DNA from: Sanderia malayensis
Lineage: Eukaryota; Cnidaria; Scyphozoa; Semaeostomeae; Pelagiidae
DNA length: 64,000 bases
Direction of reading: 5' to 3'
Assembly (NCBI GenBank): GCA_013076295.1
Contig: RQOL01000374.1
Span: forward strand, 3,338,743 to 3,402,742
The notes under the pieces: model-generated
What the model was told of the DNA's origin: nothing
Database searches by the model: none
What the model saw: the letters and a program-made list of their open reading frames with translations, nothing else
Program-made: the position numbers and the translations under genes
Shown: one piece after another, positions 24,057 through 37,096 of the stretch
Layout: each line of letters begins with the position of its first letter
How positions within the stretch are numbered: position 1 is the first letter of the stretch

Positions 24057-25060
24057 TTATTGTACATCCGACAGAGATTCTAATAATGTCTTTCCAAAGT
24101 TAAAAGTTTGTTCAACCGGCTTATCATAAAATATTTGAAACGTCCTTTCATTTGACCATCCCACTGGCTTGATAATATCTTGTACATTCACATTCATTTT
24201 GGCAAGGTGCGAAGATGATGCCGATCTGATGCTATGTGCTTTAAACTTGTTAGTGTTGTGTTGACATCAGCAGAAACCAACTGTTGCTTTACCCAACTAG
24301 ATATAGTATACGTAGATACAGGATTATGGGGTTTAGTGAATCCCAATAACAGTTGTTTTGTGCTATCTTTTCGAAAAACAAAAGTTTTTCTGATGTATTC
24401 ATTAAGATGCCCAACAACACATAAATTTTCTTCATTGCGGTAAGCAATAAACTCTAAAGGCTGCACATGCCTACCTGGTCGTGTCTGTTTCACCTTACTG
24501 TTAACATGGAAAATGTACCTATCTGGTAGAATATTCGTATGGTCAATATCAAGTAATATAATGGTTTGACACCTTTGGGCACTTAAAAGGCATAGAAGAA
24601 AAGTAGTCTTCATAGATAGTTCCTTTAATGTTAGATTGGTAACCCTAGCCTGGGAGCCGAAATGATCAAAAACAGGTTTTAAGTCCCAAATATCTTGGTG
24701 TCTAGGGAAAGTAGGTCTCTGCTCGAAAATCCCTTTCATGAAACGCTTAGGTAGTGGCATTTGTCCAAAAGGGATATCTGTATCAAGGTGCAAAAGGGAA
24801 GAAAGTGCACTTTTTGCTGTGTCAATTGTACTATAAGAGGCATCACTACCAAAGGTTAGATAAGAAATCAAGTGCCTATGGAATACTTGGCGAGGGCACA
24901 TTAACATCATGTGAATTGCAGTAAGGCATCCATTTATTCAAACTAGATTGATACTGAGATTTTGTTCCCTCCCGCCAGGAGGCTAGCACTATACTTATGG
25001 TTCTTGTGAATGTCCTTGGCTTTCAAGTAGTCCATGGGGCAGACCGAAAATCATTTGCAA
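24057..25060 (-). pseudogene. DIRS tyrosine recombinase
   Basis: An N-terminal SAM-like part (VLASWREGTKSQYQSSLNKW) is readable at about 25000-24940. The long frame follows at 24910-24194: ARVTNLTLKELSMKTTFLLC and LLSAQRCQTIILLDID, the latter carrying the first catalytic Arg. After a one-base shift near 24240 the end of the domain reads FKAHSIRSASSSHLAKM (His-x-x-Arg) and NERTFQIFYDKP (nucleophile Tyr), then three stops in a row from 24059. All catalytic residues of a tyrosine recombinase are therefore visible, although two breaks prevent a single protein. It would insert a circular cDNA without target duplication. Confidence 0.88.
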
Positions 25061-25074
25061 ATCGCTGAATGAGG

Positions 25075-27371
25075 TTACTATACATCATCGGAGAGGAAAT
25101 TTTGCGCTGATTACGAACATGAATGTTAATAGGTCGAGAAGTGTCATCTTCACACCTAAAATTGCTGATGTCAGCAAAAAGGTGTACAATCTTGTTTTAG
25201 CTAATGGAAGCCTTTTGCTTAGTAAATACAACATAATTCCATTTATGTTAATGACTTCTTGTATAAAAACAATGCCAATGAGTATATTTGGACAAATTAT
25301 ACATTTATAAGTTAATAATATGTCCGTCACGTGACTGTGTGATATTTTACGGACCAGTCTGTAAAATCGCTGGAATTTGTGTAACATGGGAAATAATGGT
25401 AAAGTATTTTTCAGATTTTGTCCAGAATGATGATTGGGCCCATTTTTCATGATATTTATGCATTTATGGGGTTATATATGAATGTCCTAGATCATGTGAT
25501 TCCTCCGTTCCTGCTGATGGTAGAGAAGAATTACAATCAAACTTCAACTTCCAGGTAAGTCTCGTTTAATTTTCTAATTCTTCCCTACAATCAGCTATGT
25601 CGCTTCGTAACCCCATGAGATTTCAAAGCCCAGTGTCACGAATAGAACCAGAAAATTTGCGCATCATGTTGTAAAATGATAAGAACTCAGTGAAAACAAA
25701 ACAGATATTGATGAAATTGAAAAAAGCTACATTGCTAGACTTGAAAAACTCAACTAGGTGATTCAGAAGATGCGGTTAAAATACGATGTCCATAATTGTC
25801 TTTTTCTACAGTTTTGCAATAGAATTGAGTGAATGTCTTTGCATTAAACCAGCCAGCAGTTTCCATTATTTTTGGCAGCGATAAACCGCCTTGTTGGGCA
25901 GCTAACGTTGAGGCGGCTTGGCAACTGTGAGCGGAAAATTTTCTTGTATCAATGCCAGCAAGTTTGAGAGTTTCCTTTACCCATCTGGCAATGGTTCCTT
26001 TAGAAACGGGTTTGTATGGTGATTGAAGACTTTCTTAAATGGGCAGTCTTGGAAATATATTCCTCAAGTTTCTTAACAATACACAGGCGGTCGTCATCTG
26101 GGTATGCTAAAATTTCAAGGGGAGCTTGATGTTTACCTTGTTTGGTAGTTTTAAGTGGTTGTTGTAGGATAATACAGAGTCTGTCAGGAAGAATTTGAAT
26201 ATATCGAAAATTCGTAACATGAAGTGTTTGACACAGTTGCCCCGTAAGCAGACACCGAAGGGTAGCTGTAATGTAAGAGAGCCCCTTGAGGGAAATTGAT
26301 TTCAAGATAGGGAGTTCCTGTAAATAAGACAATAACTGTCCAACATCCCAAATATGAGAATATTTTGGTAGAGATGGTTTAAGGTGGAAAGCACCTTTCA
26401 TAAGACGACGAACAAGGGGGTGTTCACCTATGGGAGGGGTTGCCACCCGTTGAAATGATAGATGAAAGAGCCGATCTGGCAGTATTAATGGCAATGTAGC
26501 CCAGGCCTTCAGTAAATAATGAATTAAAAAATTCAACAACCTGTTCAGCAGACGGGTTGTATACTTCAAGGTTATGTGCATAACAAAATTGTTCCCGTCT
26601 ACTTAAATAAGATTGATATTGCTTTAAGGTACCAGGACGCCAGGAAGAGAGGATTAGATTTTGGGCGGAGGAAGACAGGCTGCTTGATTTTAGACTTTTG
26701 CTGATAAGGGACATACAATTAGTTGTAGTTTGGAATGGAGAGGATGCTGTTTGTTGGGGTGGTTTGGTGAGGTCAAAAGATCCTAGCACAATGGGCTTTG
26801 ATTTCTTTTGTTTTATTCCTAGTTTGTTCATTGTTATTACTGTGGAAAGGAGGTCGCAAACATAAATATTTATTTATTGCAAAATGTGTCCAAAAGCCAA
26901 AATGCTTTCGTTATTACACAAAACACAGACCAGCTTGAAAGGCCTGGAAACCACTGTAGGACATTCATATAACCCCATGAATGCATAGATATCATGAAAA
27001 ATGGGCCCAATCATCATTCTGGACAAAATCTAAAAAATACTTTACCATTATATCCCATCTTACGCAAATTCCAGTGATTTTACGGACTGGTCCGTAAAAT
27101 ATCACATAGTTACGTGACGGACATGTTATTAACTTAAAAATGTATACTTTGTGCAGATATACTTATTGGCATTGTTTTTATACAAGAAGTCATTAACATA
27201 AATGGAATTATGTCGTATTTATTAAGCAAAAGGCTTCCATTAGCTAAAATAAAATTGTTCACCTTTTTGCTGACATCAGCAATTTTAGGTGTCAAGATGA
27301 CACTTTCGACCTATTAACATTCATATTCGTAATCAGCGCAAAATTTCCTTTCCGATGATGTATAGTAACCT
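25075..27371. mobile_element. 2.3-kb element with ~400-bp inverted repeats carrying a tyrosine recombinase
   Basis: 25075-25484 and 26968-27371 are inverted copies (roughly 90% alike by eye), starting GGTTACTATACATCATCGG. They enclose 1.5 kb with one gene, a tyrosine recombinase (25754-26831), and a short segment (25520-25600) like the DIRS 3' end (CAATCAAACTTCAACTTCC). It lies inside the DIRS between RNase H and recombinase. It may be an internally deleted DIRS relative whose arms are its terminal repeats, or a fold-back element that captured a recombinase. No clear target duplication was seen. Confidence 0.65.
25754..26831 (-). pseudogene. Second tyrosine recombinase, catalytic arginines changed
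   Basis: The start codon at 26831 follows a TTTCCACAG splice-acceptor-like tract. The N-terminal domain includes ILSSWRPGTLKQYQSYLSRR. The catalytic domain begins in a shifted frame (about 26580) and reads LRCLLTGQLCQTLHV where the DIRS copy has LLSAQRCQTI, so the first Arg is Leu. The C-terminal part (about 26000-25754) reads FSAHSCQAASTLAAQQ, with the second Arg changed to Gln, and TFTQFYCKTV with the Tyr kept. Two frameshifts separate the pieces. The paralogue is related to but clearly distinct from the recombinase at 24057-25060. Confidence 0.82.
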
Positions 27372-27375
27372 TATT

Positions 27376-28320
27376 CACCAAATTGCACATGAATTCTCAA
27401 AAATTGGGCTTTACCCCATGGACTAAGGGTGTTTCCTGATAGCAGACATATAAGAAGGTACATTTACCCGTGACATGGATGTGGTTTCTCTGGAAAGGCT
27501 GGAATAGTTAAGAGGTATGGTGCAGGATATAACAGAATTGGTGATTTGCACAGCATTTTCGTCAGAACTGGGTACCAAGATTGTGTTGGCCACTTTGGGA
27601 CAACCACTACTCCTGTTGCCCTCTCCTGTTTTATCTTCTGCAAAACTGACAAGATACAACTAAAAGTGGGAAAACAATAAATTCCAAATTATTCCAAGAG
27701 ATGGAGAAAACATCAACATTTGCTCCAGGATCAGGCCTAAAGGAGCAACAAACTGGAAACTGATTGTTAAGCCGGGACGCAAACAGATGAATGGTTGGCT
27801 TAAACTGAAGTTCAGATAAAGCACGTTTTAAAATTTTTGGGTCAAGCATCCATTCAGTATCCTGTTATGAGAAATTTCGTGATTCCCAGTCTGCAACAAC
27901 ATTGCTGCAACCTGGGGTGTGAGCGGCTGTTAGCCAAATATCATTCTCAATACAAAAATGCCATATTTTAAAAACTAATGCGTTAGAGACCTCACCCTTA
28001 CAAGATCCCATCTTAATAATCATTCCTACTGCAGAAGTTTTATCAATCATAATTTTCACATGACTATTTGAAATTTTGCCAACAAAACATTTCAAAGCAA
28101 ACAGTGCAGCATAGAGCTCAAGAAAATTGATATGATTTTTTGCTTCCTCTGAAGACCATTGTTCCCCACAAAAGACATAATCAAGGGCTGCACCCCACCC
28201 ATTTAAAGATGCATCTGAATAGACAGTAAAATTCACTGGGGGGTGGAGAATAATGTTATTGGCAGCATCTATATTATCCAACCACCATTTAACCTCAATT
28301 TCACCCTCCTCTTAGAAGAG
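27376..28320 (-). pseudogene. DIRS RNase H and linker
   Basis: 28281-27865 has the RNase H acidic residues in NFTVYSDASLNGWGAAL, INFLELYAALFAL and VKIMIDKTSAVGMI, and the final AAHTPGCSNVVADWESR. An in-frame TAA follows the RNase H and the frame continues (LDPKILKRALSELQF, about 27849-27631). A conserved DIRS spacer (PYLLTIPAFPEKPHPCHG) lies in another frame to about 27464. It joins the RT at 28341 through a stop and a frameshift near 28320. Confidence 0.88.
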
Positions 28321-28340
28321 GAGAGTGAAATTTTTGCTTT

Positions 28341-29183
28341 CTAGTTTCCTTTGTTGATTTTTAAAGCATGTATCTTATCTTTTTCTATAAATCTACAATA
28401 CAGCCTGCCAAACTGTACAGCAGGGAGGCTAGATATCATGTAACCAAGAATCTTGGCAACAAATTCCACCGACAGATTACTGCAATTCTGCAAAGTATAT
28501 ATAAGGTGGTCTTTCAAGTTTTTCTTTTTGTGAACTGTCAGGGAAATTTTCATTGAAACTGAATTAATGACAAAACCAAGAAACACTAGGCTTTGTTTTG
28601 GGATGAAAGCAGACTTTTGTGGATGTACAACAAATCCCAGTCTGTCAAGATGAAGTATAGTTTCTGCTACAGTTGCCGCACAACCTTCATATGTGTCACG
28701 CAAAAGGATAAAATCATCGAGATAACCTGCAATCGTGTGTCCTTTAACATGTAATTGTGAAATAACTGGCTTCATTATTTTTCTAAATTTGCGCCGGCAG
28801 CTTGCTAAACCATTGGGGTAGGCTGTATACTTATACAATTTGCTATTGTACCTGAATTTTAGAAAGTTTTCATGGTTTGTGTGAATTTTGACAGAATAGT
28901 ATGCATCTTTTAAATCAACAGAGGCCATCCAGCACCCTGGTGAGACCAACTTTAGGATAGAGTGGATTTTCTACATTTTGAAATGGGCATATTTCACATT
29001 TTTGTTGAATTCTTTGAGATTTAGTATTAAGCAGACATTTCCATCACTTTTCGGTAGAGTAAATATAGGGGAAATAAACTCCCCAGGTTCATGTTCACAT
29101 TTTACAATCACACCTTTCTGTAGTAAAGATTCTAATTTCAATATCAACCTGCTCATGATGCTCTTATGAGGCACAGGAGCATC
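28341..29183 (-). pseudogene. DIRS reverse transcriptase
   Basis: The frame enters at 29183, where the MULE interrupts it, with HKSIMSRLILKLESLLQKGV and FISPIFTLPKSDGNVCLILN. An in-frame TAG at about 28968-28970 follows KYAHFKM, then the same frame continues: MASVDLKDAYYSVKI (first Asp) and IAGYLDDFILL (YLDD catalytic box) to 28341. The upstream end joins exactly to 38222 on the other side of the MULE (EKIEFDAP | VPHKSI). Confidence 0.9.
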
Positions 29184-30325
29184 GGCATAGTCTATTAACC
29201 GGACCTTGAGACTATGGACCCCGGACCATGCTTTGTGACCGGACCATAGGACCGGACCATAGGACCAGACCATAAGACCAGACCATAGATTCGGACCAGA
29301 GGGAATCCCCATTTATGAAGTAATTTAAATTAATTGTTACGGCTTCGGTGATGTCTTCAGTGATACTTCCGGGCATCACGATATTTACATTCGTGACTTC
29401 TCGATAAATTGTCAACTTGGTTCCTGTCTAAGGCTCTACTCTTTCTCTGTTCACCAATGTTTCTCTCATCGCGAGATTCGAACCAGCAAATAGTACGCAC
29501 ACATACAATACACAAAGTGACACAATCATATTTATTCCTTCATTTCTGTGATGAAACCAAGAGCTTCTTTAAAGCATACAATAACGACTGTCGACAAACG
29601 ACAAACAACGACAAACAACGACAAACAACGACAACAGTATCTCCAACACTGCACAAACGGCGGCCTAACAACACTAAATCCAAAAGACTACGGCAACAAG
29701 ATCTTTCTCAAGCATCCTCATCCCCAACAGTAGGTTTCTTCCCCTCGATCACAACGAGTTACTTGTAGAAATATATTTTTGAAACTCGATTTTGCTACCA
29801 AAGGTTTCTTGAGTCTTTATGAAATTTTTGGATACGGAAACGTGCTAGATTTTAAGTAGTTTTCGTAATGTAACGTGCATCAGCAGGACACATATCCAGA
29901 GATATACTATTTCAACAACAACAAAACATAATAATAAACATAATAACTTCAGCAACAATAAACGTTTCGTGTGGCAGAATTAAGTTTAACAAAACAGTTA
30001 ATGCAACAAAACAACAAAGTTTGATGTCTTTTTTCGAAAATGCACAAATTGTAAAGAAAAAACATTCACCCCCCTTGAAACTGTTTATGGCTAGAATGCA
30101 AGGGATCTGAATTTATGGTCATATTTCCCACCCCTACCCTGCTAATTAATAATGGCGGCTTCTTAACACAAACTTTAAAATAAACATAACAAACTTGTCT
30201 TAATTTCATTTGTACAACCCTCCATAACAATCCTTTTGCAACTTTATTGCACTTGCTTAAGAGTGTAATTCAAATCTATTCAAATCTGAAATGCACATAT
30301 AAAATACCAAAACCAAAAAACCAAA
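29184..30325 (+). repeat. MULE left TIR
   Basis: Inverted match to 37097-38213 with scattered substitutions and small indels; holds the subterminal GGACCATA repeats at 29210-29290. Confidence 0.92.
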
Positions 30326-33045
30326 ACAAACCAATATAGTTGAGCAAAATGTCTAGTAAACACGTGGTTAAAACAATGTAGTTTCTCAAGGGACAACTTT
30401 ATAGTAATATGCCACATCCTTTAAGAACCTCTCTGTGCTGAGGCATCAGAAATGGCTTCACATCAATTTGAATTTGTGCAAGGCATGGAACAAAGCAGGC
30501 ATTTTTCCTCTTGACGCACTCGCTACTAAAATGAAAATAGACATTTCAAAGAGGAGAGAATTGTTTTTCACTGACACCCTTTTGGTAGTACTCCCTGCGA
30601 GCTTTCGAGATTATAACAAGATTGCTGGGAGGGTCGGGAATTTTGCCATTGACCTTCAACTTTCCTCCACAACCGTAGCAAGACGATGTCTTCTCATGGC
30701 AAAACTGATTCATTAACAGCAACAGTGTTACATTATATGCGCCAGGCATGGGGTTAGGAAAAGCAGGCCTTTCTGGAACTTTGTATCCAGACAGCATTGG
30801 CTTAGTTTTATTTGCCGGCCCCTTTCTTTTTTGTGTGGCTTTTGTGGCCTTCTTGCCTGCATTAGAGGAGTGCCCAATGTCCACAAGTGCTGAAATTGAC
30901 TGCCGATTGGTCAGGTTGAACTGGGCCAAATAAGGGCCAAGGCTTCCATGTGTTTCTGCAACAGCAATTGCGTGGCTGCAAATTTTGTATGCTTTAAATT
31001 TTAGACATTTTTCACTTGAGCATTCTACTGCATCGATGTTTATGCTGATCACGAATGGATTATTTGCCTTCTCTTCGTTTGCGACAATATATGTGATAGA
31101 AGAACCAGGAGCTTGCAAAACACCATTTCCATTCACTATTGCAGATGCGTCTTGAAATATTTCTTCTACAATAGAGAATGGTGGGAATAAGATTCTGCTT
31201 TCGTCTGGTTAAATGGAAAGTTTGCAGATACTTGCTGTACTTTCACTGCTCGATGTCGATGGTAAAGGGCGTGCCACACTTTTATCCACCTCTGGCAGTT
31301 TGCATACTTTGACGACAGCTTTCTGAAACTTTGAGGCGAAAGCTTTCCTTTGCAATGTGCTCATGGAATAGAACTTACATTGCTCAATTTGGAAATGTTT
31401 GTAATCATCTGCCAAACGCAATTCTCCAGCACCAATCAGAGCCAAATTGACTTGTGTCTCTTGCTCTCTAACGCATGCTTCCTCGACCTGTGCAGCTTCT
31501 TTCGGGCTCAGCTTTCTATCTGGCAGGTTTCTCTTCAGAATAGAATTCATTCACTCGCTCGCGTTTTGGGTATATACTTCTGGCGGATACCCAAGGCCAC
31601 AGATGCTCTTATCTTTGCAGACATGCAATTTTTCACCAGTTGAAGTTTATGCAGCCTGAAGTAGTTGGCAAAACTAGAACCATTTGTATGCATCTCTTTC
31701 CACTTTGCTGCAAGTACTTCAAAATTTGCATCAATTTCTTCACCTTCCCAACAATCAACAAGACCTGGCTCCTTTTCGCTGTCTACTCTTCGTCCAAAAA
31801 TGTCTTTTAGTATAGTGTTTCTATAAAATTGAAATGATAAACAGTTATTTCTAAACGTATTATTGTTAATATTATCAAACGGCGTTCGTTATTATTATCA
31901 TTATTGCTAACTATTATCGTGGAAGAACTTATAGCTCCCACGCCTCCCTAAATAATAGTTTTCATAATCATGATTACTATTGTTAGCATTGTCGTTGTTG
32001 TTGTTGCTACTGCTGTTATGGTCAACCTTTGTTGTTAACTTTGCTCAATTACAATTGTTTACTATTCATCCCACAAAACAACTCTTTTCAATGATTAAGG
32101 TTCACTTATAGGTATGTATAAATTTCTGAATTGAAAAATCTCAAAGAAATGCAAGTATTTAGGTCTTTGCTAAAATATGCCCTTATTTGGAAGCATCATT
32201 TTAAGAGCATTAATCCGAACATTTGTTCAACATTTATGCACAAGCAACACAAGAATAGGCCAAAAAGCAATTGAGTTGAAACTTACTTTGGCTGTCCTTT
32301 AATTGCAAGTTCTGAAAGCTTTCTCTCCACATTGTCCTTCATGTGCATATCGCACAGTAAATGCTGAGCCTCGCAGAAAACTGACTTTAGTGCATCGGAG
32401 ACGTTAACCTCTCCATCAGTCCCAATACATTTCACTGCATGCAACTCTTTGTTGTATCGCAACATATTAGATGGCAGCTGAAAGTAGGAATCAAATCCTT
32501 TCTTGTAATGAATGACAGCAGGCACAATCATTACGGGGTGGACCCCCTTGCTTGTTATCAGCATCAGATGCCTGTAGGTTGAAATGGTGACATAAAATCT
32601 CCCAGTATTGAATGTGGGATCCACGCCCAGCACACAGAAATTCCCTTTCACGGTGCAAAACCTTTCAACATCATGCAGCTGACGATCATTTGCAAGGAAA
32701 ATGGCTTTTTCAGGAGCGAGTGTTACGTCTCTGATGAACGCCGTTTCTTTATTCTTTTCTTGCTGTTTGCAGAGATCTATCAATTCTACCATTGGATCTT
32801 CGCACATTTCCTTCCGAATGTTGGTGATTTGTTTTCGGTTTCTTGCATGGTCTCCAAAGCATCTCACTTCATTCAACCCACCCGCATTTTCAAGAATAGC
32901 ACGAAATATCTTGCGCGGTGGTTCACTTTTCGGTACCGCTTTGATCTTTTCCTTTGTAGATTTCTTTGTTGGCTGAAAAGCGGAGGCACTGCTTATCTTC
33001 GAATTGCCATGAGGCAATGTTACTTTTATTGGGTGCTCCTTTTCA

Positions 33046-35845
33046 TCTAATATATATATTCTGTGATGTCACGTGACGGTGGCCAAACTCTGCCAAAAAC
33101 AATAGATTCGACCCGAAACAATAGGTCGAACGCCCAAAAACAATGGGACGAAACGGCGAATCGGTGACCAATAAGGCTTTTTTGAATGGGGGCGCACAAG
33201 GTTGGCACTTGCATGGAAAGGCTCCGTTTCTGGAGTAGGCAAAAGTTATCTATTTTTGGAAGCCTATTTTAAAAGAATTTTTGAGTTATTGTATCAATTA
33301 CTCCACTAATTGTGCTATCACGAAAAAACGACGGTTTACGCTGGCGAAACTTCCAAATTCGCGTCGCGAACTCCACTTTCGAACAGAGTGTTCGCTCTTC
33401 ACGTGACCCGTTTCGCCTTTTCCTGCAATTTGATTGGCTCTTTCGTGGCTTCACGTGAAAAGTCACGCGTTTTTCGTTATCATGCAGATTAGCCCTCGGG
33501 TTGAACAGCAGGTACTTTTGGAGAGGATGCGTGTTTTTGTTTTCAACACAAAGGATAACTGGGGGCCTTTCAAAATGTTTTACGACCTGAATTATCTTTG
33601 TAAAGCCTTGCTAATTGTTTGAGAGACCTCTGCAAAATTACAGGAGACAATTGAGAACACAGGTGTTAGCTTTGTTTTGTTTTTTGAGTGTGATAGTTTT
33701 AGTTTTTGTACGACCGCCATTGTTGCTCCGGCATACTGTGACGCTTAGGCCTAATGTAAACAAAGTCAAATTTGTTTTTAAAGGGCTACTCCCACCATAT
33801 TTTTTTATTTCATTTCTGGGTAGTTTTTGACGGAAAAACAGGTACTGCACTTTTTAAATTTCGAAATTCGCTCATTAACACCTCTTTTCACGGCTCCAAA
33901 AGTGCGATTTTCAGGCCATTTCTGAAAATGTCGCGCAACATGAAACGATCTGGGCCGAGGTTGTGTGATGTAGATGCCGGAACGCAAAAAAACTTCTCTC
34001 TTTGGCTTCAGTATGGAAAAATCAACGTCGCGTCCGGTTTTCTCCCTTGTTTTCAATGATAAACACAAATGTTTTTTCAAACCACTTCAACACCATCATT
34101 AAAAAGCTTATTGACATCTCCCCGTGTGTTTTTTTTAATTTTCGGCATTGTTAAGGGCTGAAAATTGACCCCAAAGCTGATGCAGTGACAATGGATTTTT
34201 CCAGTATTCCCACGCCTCACGTGGTTATGTGTTCATCACTCAACCTCTTCCTTCCTTTCATTTTGCGTGATAGAACAACCAGCAAACGTTCGTGAATCGT
34301 GATATAATAAGTTTGTTTATCGTTTCCATCAGTTCTGTAATCTATTTTATCAAGTTTTGCCGTGTGCTTGGTTTTAGCAAGATAATTGTGGATTATTTTT
34401 GTATTTACAATTTGGGTTTTTGTCAAAGATATTGAAATGCTAAAGTGATATGCGCTGTTAAAAAGCTGCTCAAATTGAAATTGTTTGGCTGACATATCCA
34501 TGGAGTTCTTGTTATAAATTATATATATATATCTTGGTGATTACATTGAAACCTAAGGCAAAGTAAAGGTGTATATTGTTGACAAAGTCAGACAATATAA
34601 CCAAAACCAGCACACCAGTATGAAGCCCAACATTGTGCTGGAAAGTTTTTCTTCGAATTCACATTGAACTTGTGAAATCTTCGATCTCTGGGCATTAATG
34701 TTTACACTCCTGGAAGGGATTTTCGAGTTTTTCCACACAGTTATGACCATAACTACACTTGAAATATTGCCAAAATATGAGCTGCTGCTTCAAATACACA
34801 CCAGATAAAACAAATGAGGTTATTTGCATGCATTATTAGTCCAAAATAGCATTATTCTACTTTACCCGTGCCAGGACCTGCTCGGCCTAGCGATTTTGCA
34901 AATTTTTGACTGACCCGATTTGGTTTAAATCTTATAAATGCGTAGATAAGAGCTCGCAAATTTTCCATACTATCAATTCTATCGAAAAATTGTTGAAAGA
35001 GAGCTTCCTCCTCTTTAATTGAATAGATTTCGAATTCATATTGTTATTTAAAACCATCCGGCACCACTGAAGATTGTATGTGAAGCTCGCTCGAGACTGC
35101 GACGTTGGGGTCGAAAAACATGCCGGCTTGCAGCGTAAGCGTGAGCAAATCATCCTCATTTGTGTAAAAAACTCACGCTTTTCATGATAAACGAGGCATC
35201 AACAGATTCCTTAGATCCTGAACTAGTGCGTGGCAGGGTTTAATTTTTTAAATACAACTTGGTTTTGACTATAGACATGCAAAACGTTTTCGTGCGAGCT
35301 TTGGTACTGAACACAATAAAGTAAATTTTCTGCGTTCCGGCATCTGCGTCACACCGGCCTCGCCCCAGTTTTCTTTTTGCCCGACTTTTTTCTGGAATGT
35401 GCATGTTTGGAGGCGTAAAAAAGGGTGCTAATGAGCGAATTTAAAAATTTAAAAACTGCAGTACCTGTTTTTACGCCAAAAACTACCCAGAAATGGAATA
35501 AACAAATATGGTGGGAGTAGCCCTTTAAAACTTTGACTTTGTTTGCATTATGATACGCGATTATGAGGCGAGCGGAGCGAGCCAAACTATTGTAAGAGGA
35601 GTAGCCAGAGGCATAAGCGGGAGCGAATGCAGCGCACGAAGTGCGCCCTATCAGTCAATGTTTCTTGATAACAGATAGACAGGCGAGCGCAGCGAGCTAA
35701 CCCATTGTAAGTGGGGTTGAAAGGGGCATGAGCGTAAGCGCATGCAGCGCACGAAGTGCGCCAACCATAGGCGAGCGCAGCGACCTAACCCATTGTACGT
35801 GGGATTGAAAGGGGCATGAGCGTCAGCGAATGCAGCGCACGAAGT
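33046..35845 (+). mobile_element. Helitron-like copy C, inserted in the MULE transposase gene
   Basis: Begins TCTAATATATATATTC at 33046 after a host A and carries the 5' conserved region (33206-33777). After a nested MITE (33782-35524) it continues with AAACTTTGACTTTGTTTGC and three satellite units, and stops inside a unit at GCGCACGAAGT (35845). The CTAG terminus of copies A, B and D is missing. The abrupt end is followed by a 31-bp tandem duplication of the host sequence. Confidence 0.7.
33778..35528. mobile_element. 1.74-kb MITE flanked by TTAA
   Basis: Element 33782-35524 begins AGGGCTACTCCCACCATATT and ends with the reverse complement. The inverted arms are alike for about 200 bp (to about 33990 and from about 35325). 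TTAA flanks both ends (33778-33781 and 35525-35528). TTAA targets are used by piggyBac and Kolobok elements. No transposase inside. It is the innermost layer of the nest. Confidence 0.85.
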
Positions 35846-35906
35846 ATAATATTGAAGGTAAACATACTTGTGCAGAATAATATTGAAGGTAAACATACTT
35901 GTGCAG
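35846..35906. repeat. 31-bp tandem duplication of host sequence at the end of copy C
   Basis: ATAATATTGAAGGTAAACAT and the bases after it occur at 35846 and again at 35877. The sequence belongs to the MULE transposase exon. Confidence 0.95.
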
Positions 35907-37096
35907 CCTGCCACTCTTATCTTCAATTGTGAGTAAAACGCGATGAAAATCTGTGCATTCTTGATGTGTGTATATAAATCTGCGAGCTAATAGAGACTGC
36001 ACACCAAAGTCACTTTGCTTGATTGGCTTTATGTTATTTTCTTTTAATTCATAGCAAAATTTCTTTGTTTTCATATGGCTCCACTTTCCCAGCATGTCAC
36101 ACAAAACATCTTTCCAATGGCCAATTTCCATCCATTCTATCATAAACGAGCAGTTGTTTTCCACGCTTATTGGGTTTTCCTTGCAGATTTTGGCATCATC
36201 TGTAATTTGCAGCATTTCGCCAACAATATTTTCAGTACGGCACGGCATAGCTTCGACTTTAAAAATTGGAATCTTCTCGTTGCCATGATGATACTTAATA
36301 GGACTAATTTCGTACCTATACAAGAAAAGAAATGTTCATATTCTCTTTTGCTATAACTTTTTAGTTCGTTGCAAGTTGAAAAATCTTTAAGAAACGTCAA
36401 GTAGATTTGTGTAGCAGGAAAATGGCCGATAAGCTTACGAAACTGTGTGGTTCATCGAAGCTCGGTTACAATTAAAGTTTTTTAAAAATCTTGTAGAAGA
36501 TTTCGTAGAAAATTTTTTTATATAAAAAAGAAAGGTTGAATAGTATTTACTTACGGAGGAAAGTCTTCTTCAAAGTCTGAATAGCTGTCAGCGCCAGTTT
36601 TCGGTTTGCAAGATTCATCTCCACTCCACTCTTCGTCTGGTTTGAAAACAGAATTTTTATGCACCCTTTAGACTCTCCTTCCCTTTCTTGGTATTCCGAT
36701 TTAGTTGGCGACTCCATCAATTGAAAAGACGTGACAATGCTATTTACACTGGAGTCATCGTCTTCTGAATCATCTAATATTATTACTTTCTTTTTCCCAC
36801 ATTTTGATCAACGTGCAACTAACCTGCTTTTAACAACTCAGAAGCAACTGGGCAACATTTCAATCACCATGCCTTGTTTATACAGAGAAGTGATCACAAT
36901 GTCAAAAATAGCTCAAAAATTGGCACAACGGCACATCAAGCTAATAAAGATTTTACTTTCAATCATTAATTAATTCGTGGTCTTTTGGCATGTCTTTCGC
37001 ACTCATAATTCGGTTGCATACAAAGTTATTTAGGTTTTACTTTACATTTATTTGCTTTCCTTGCCGGACTATCACTCTTTCTATTGACGTAATTGA

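Larger units (their letters stand above)
30546..36717 (-). pseudogene. MULE transposase, interrupted by a Helitron-like element
   Basis: Exon 1 starts at ATG 36717 (MESPTKSEYQERE), shifts frame once, and ends EDFPP at a GTAAGT donor (about 36556). Exon 2 starts about 36317 (YEISPIKYHHGNEK) and is cut at about 35870-35846 by the element at 33046-35845. It resumes at 33045 and runs to 32283, with the MULE catalytic core VLGVDPTFNTGRFYVTIS (first Asp) and VKCIGTDGEVNVSDALKSVF (second Asp), then DMHMKDNVERKL. Exon 3 begins about 31825. The tail at 31136-30546 has a SWIM zinc finger (CSSEKCLKFKAYKICSHAI) and a CYGCGGKLKV knuckle. A frameshift near 31550 and an in-frame TAA at 31209 add to the damage. 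The protein would cut the element out at its TIRs. Confidence 0.85.
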
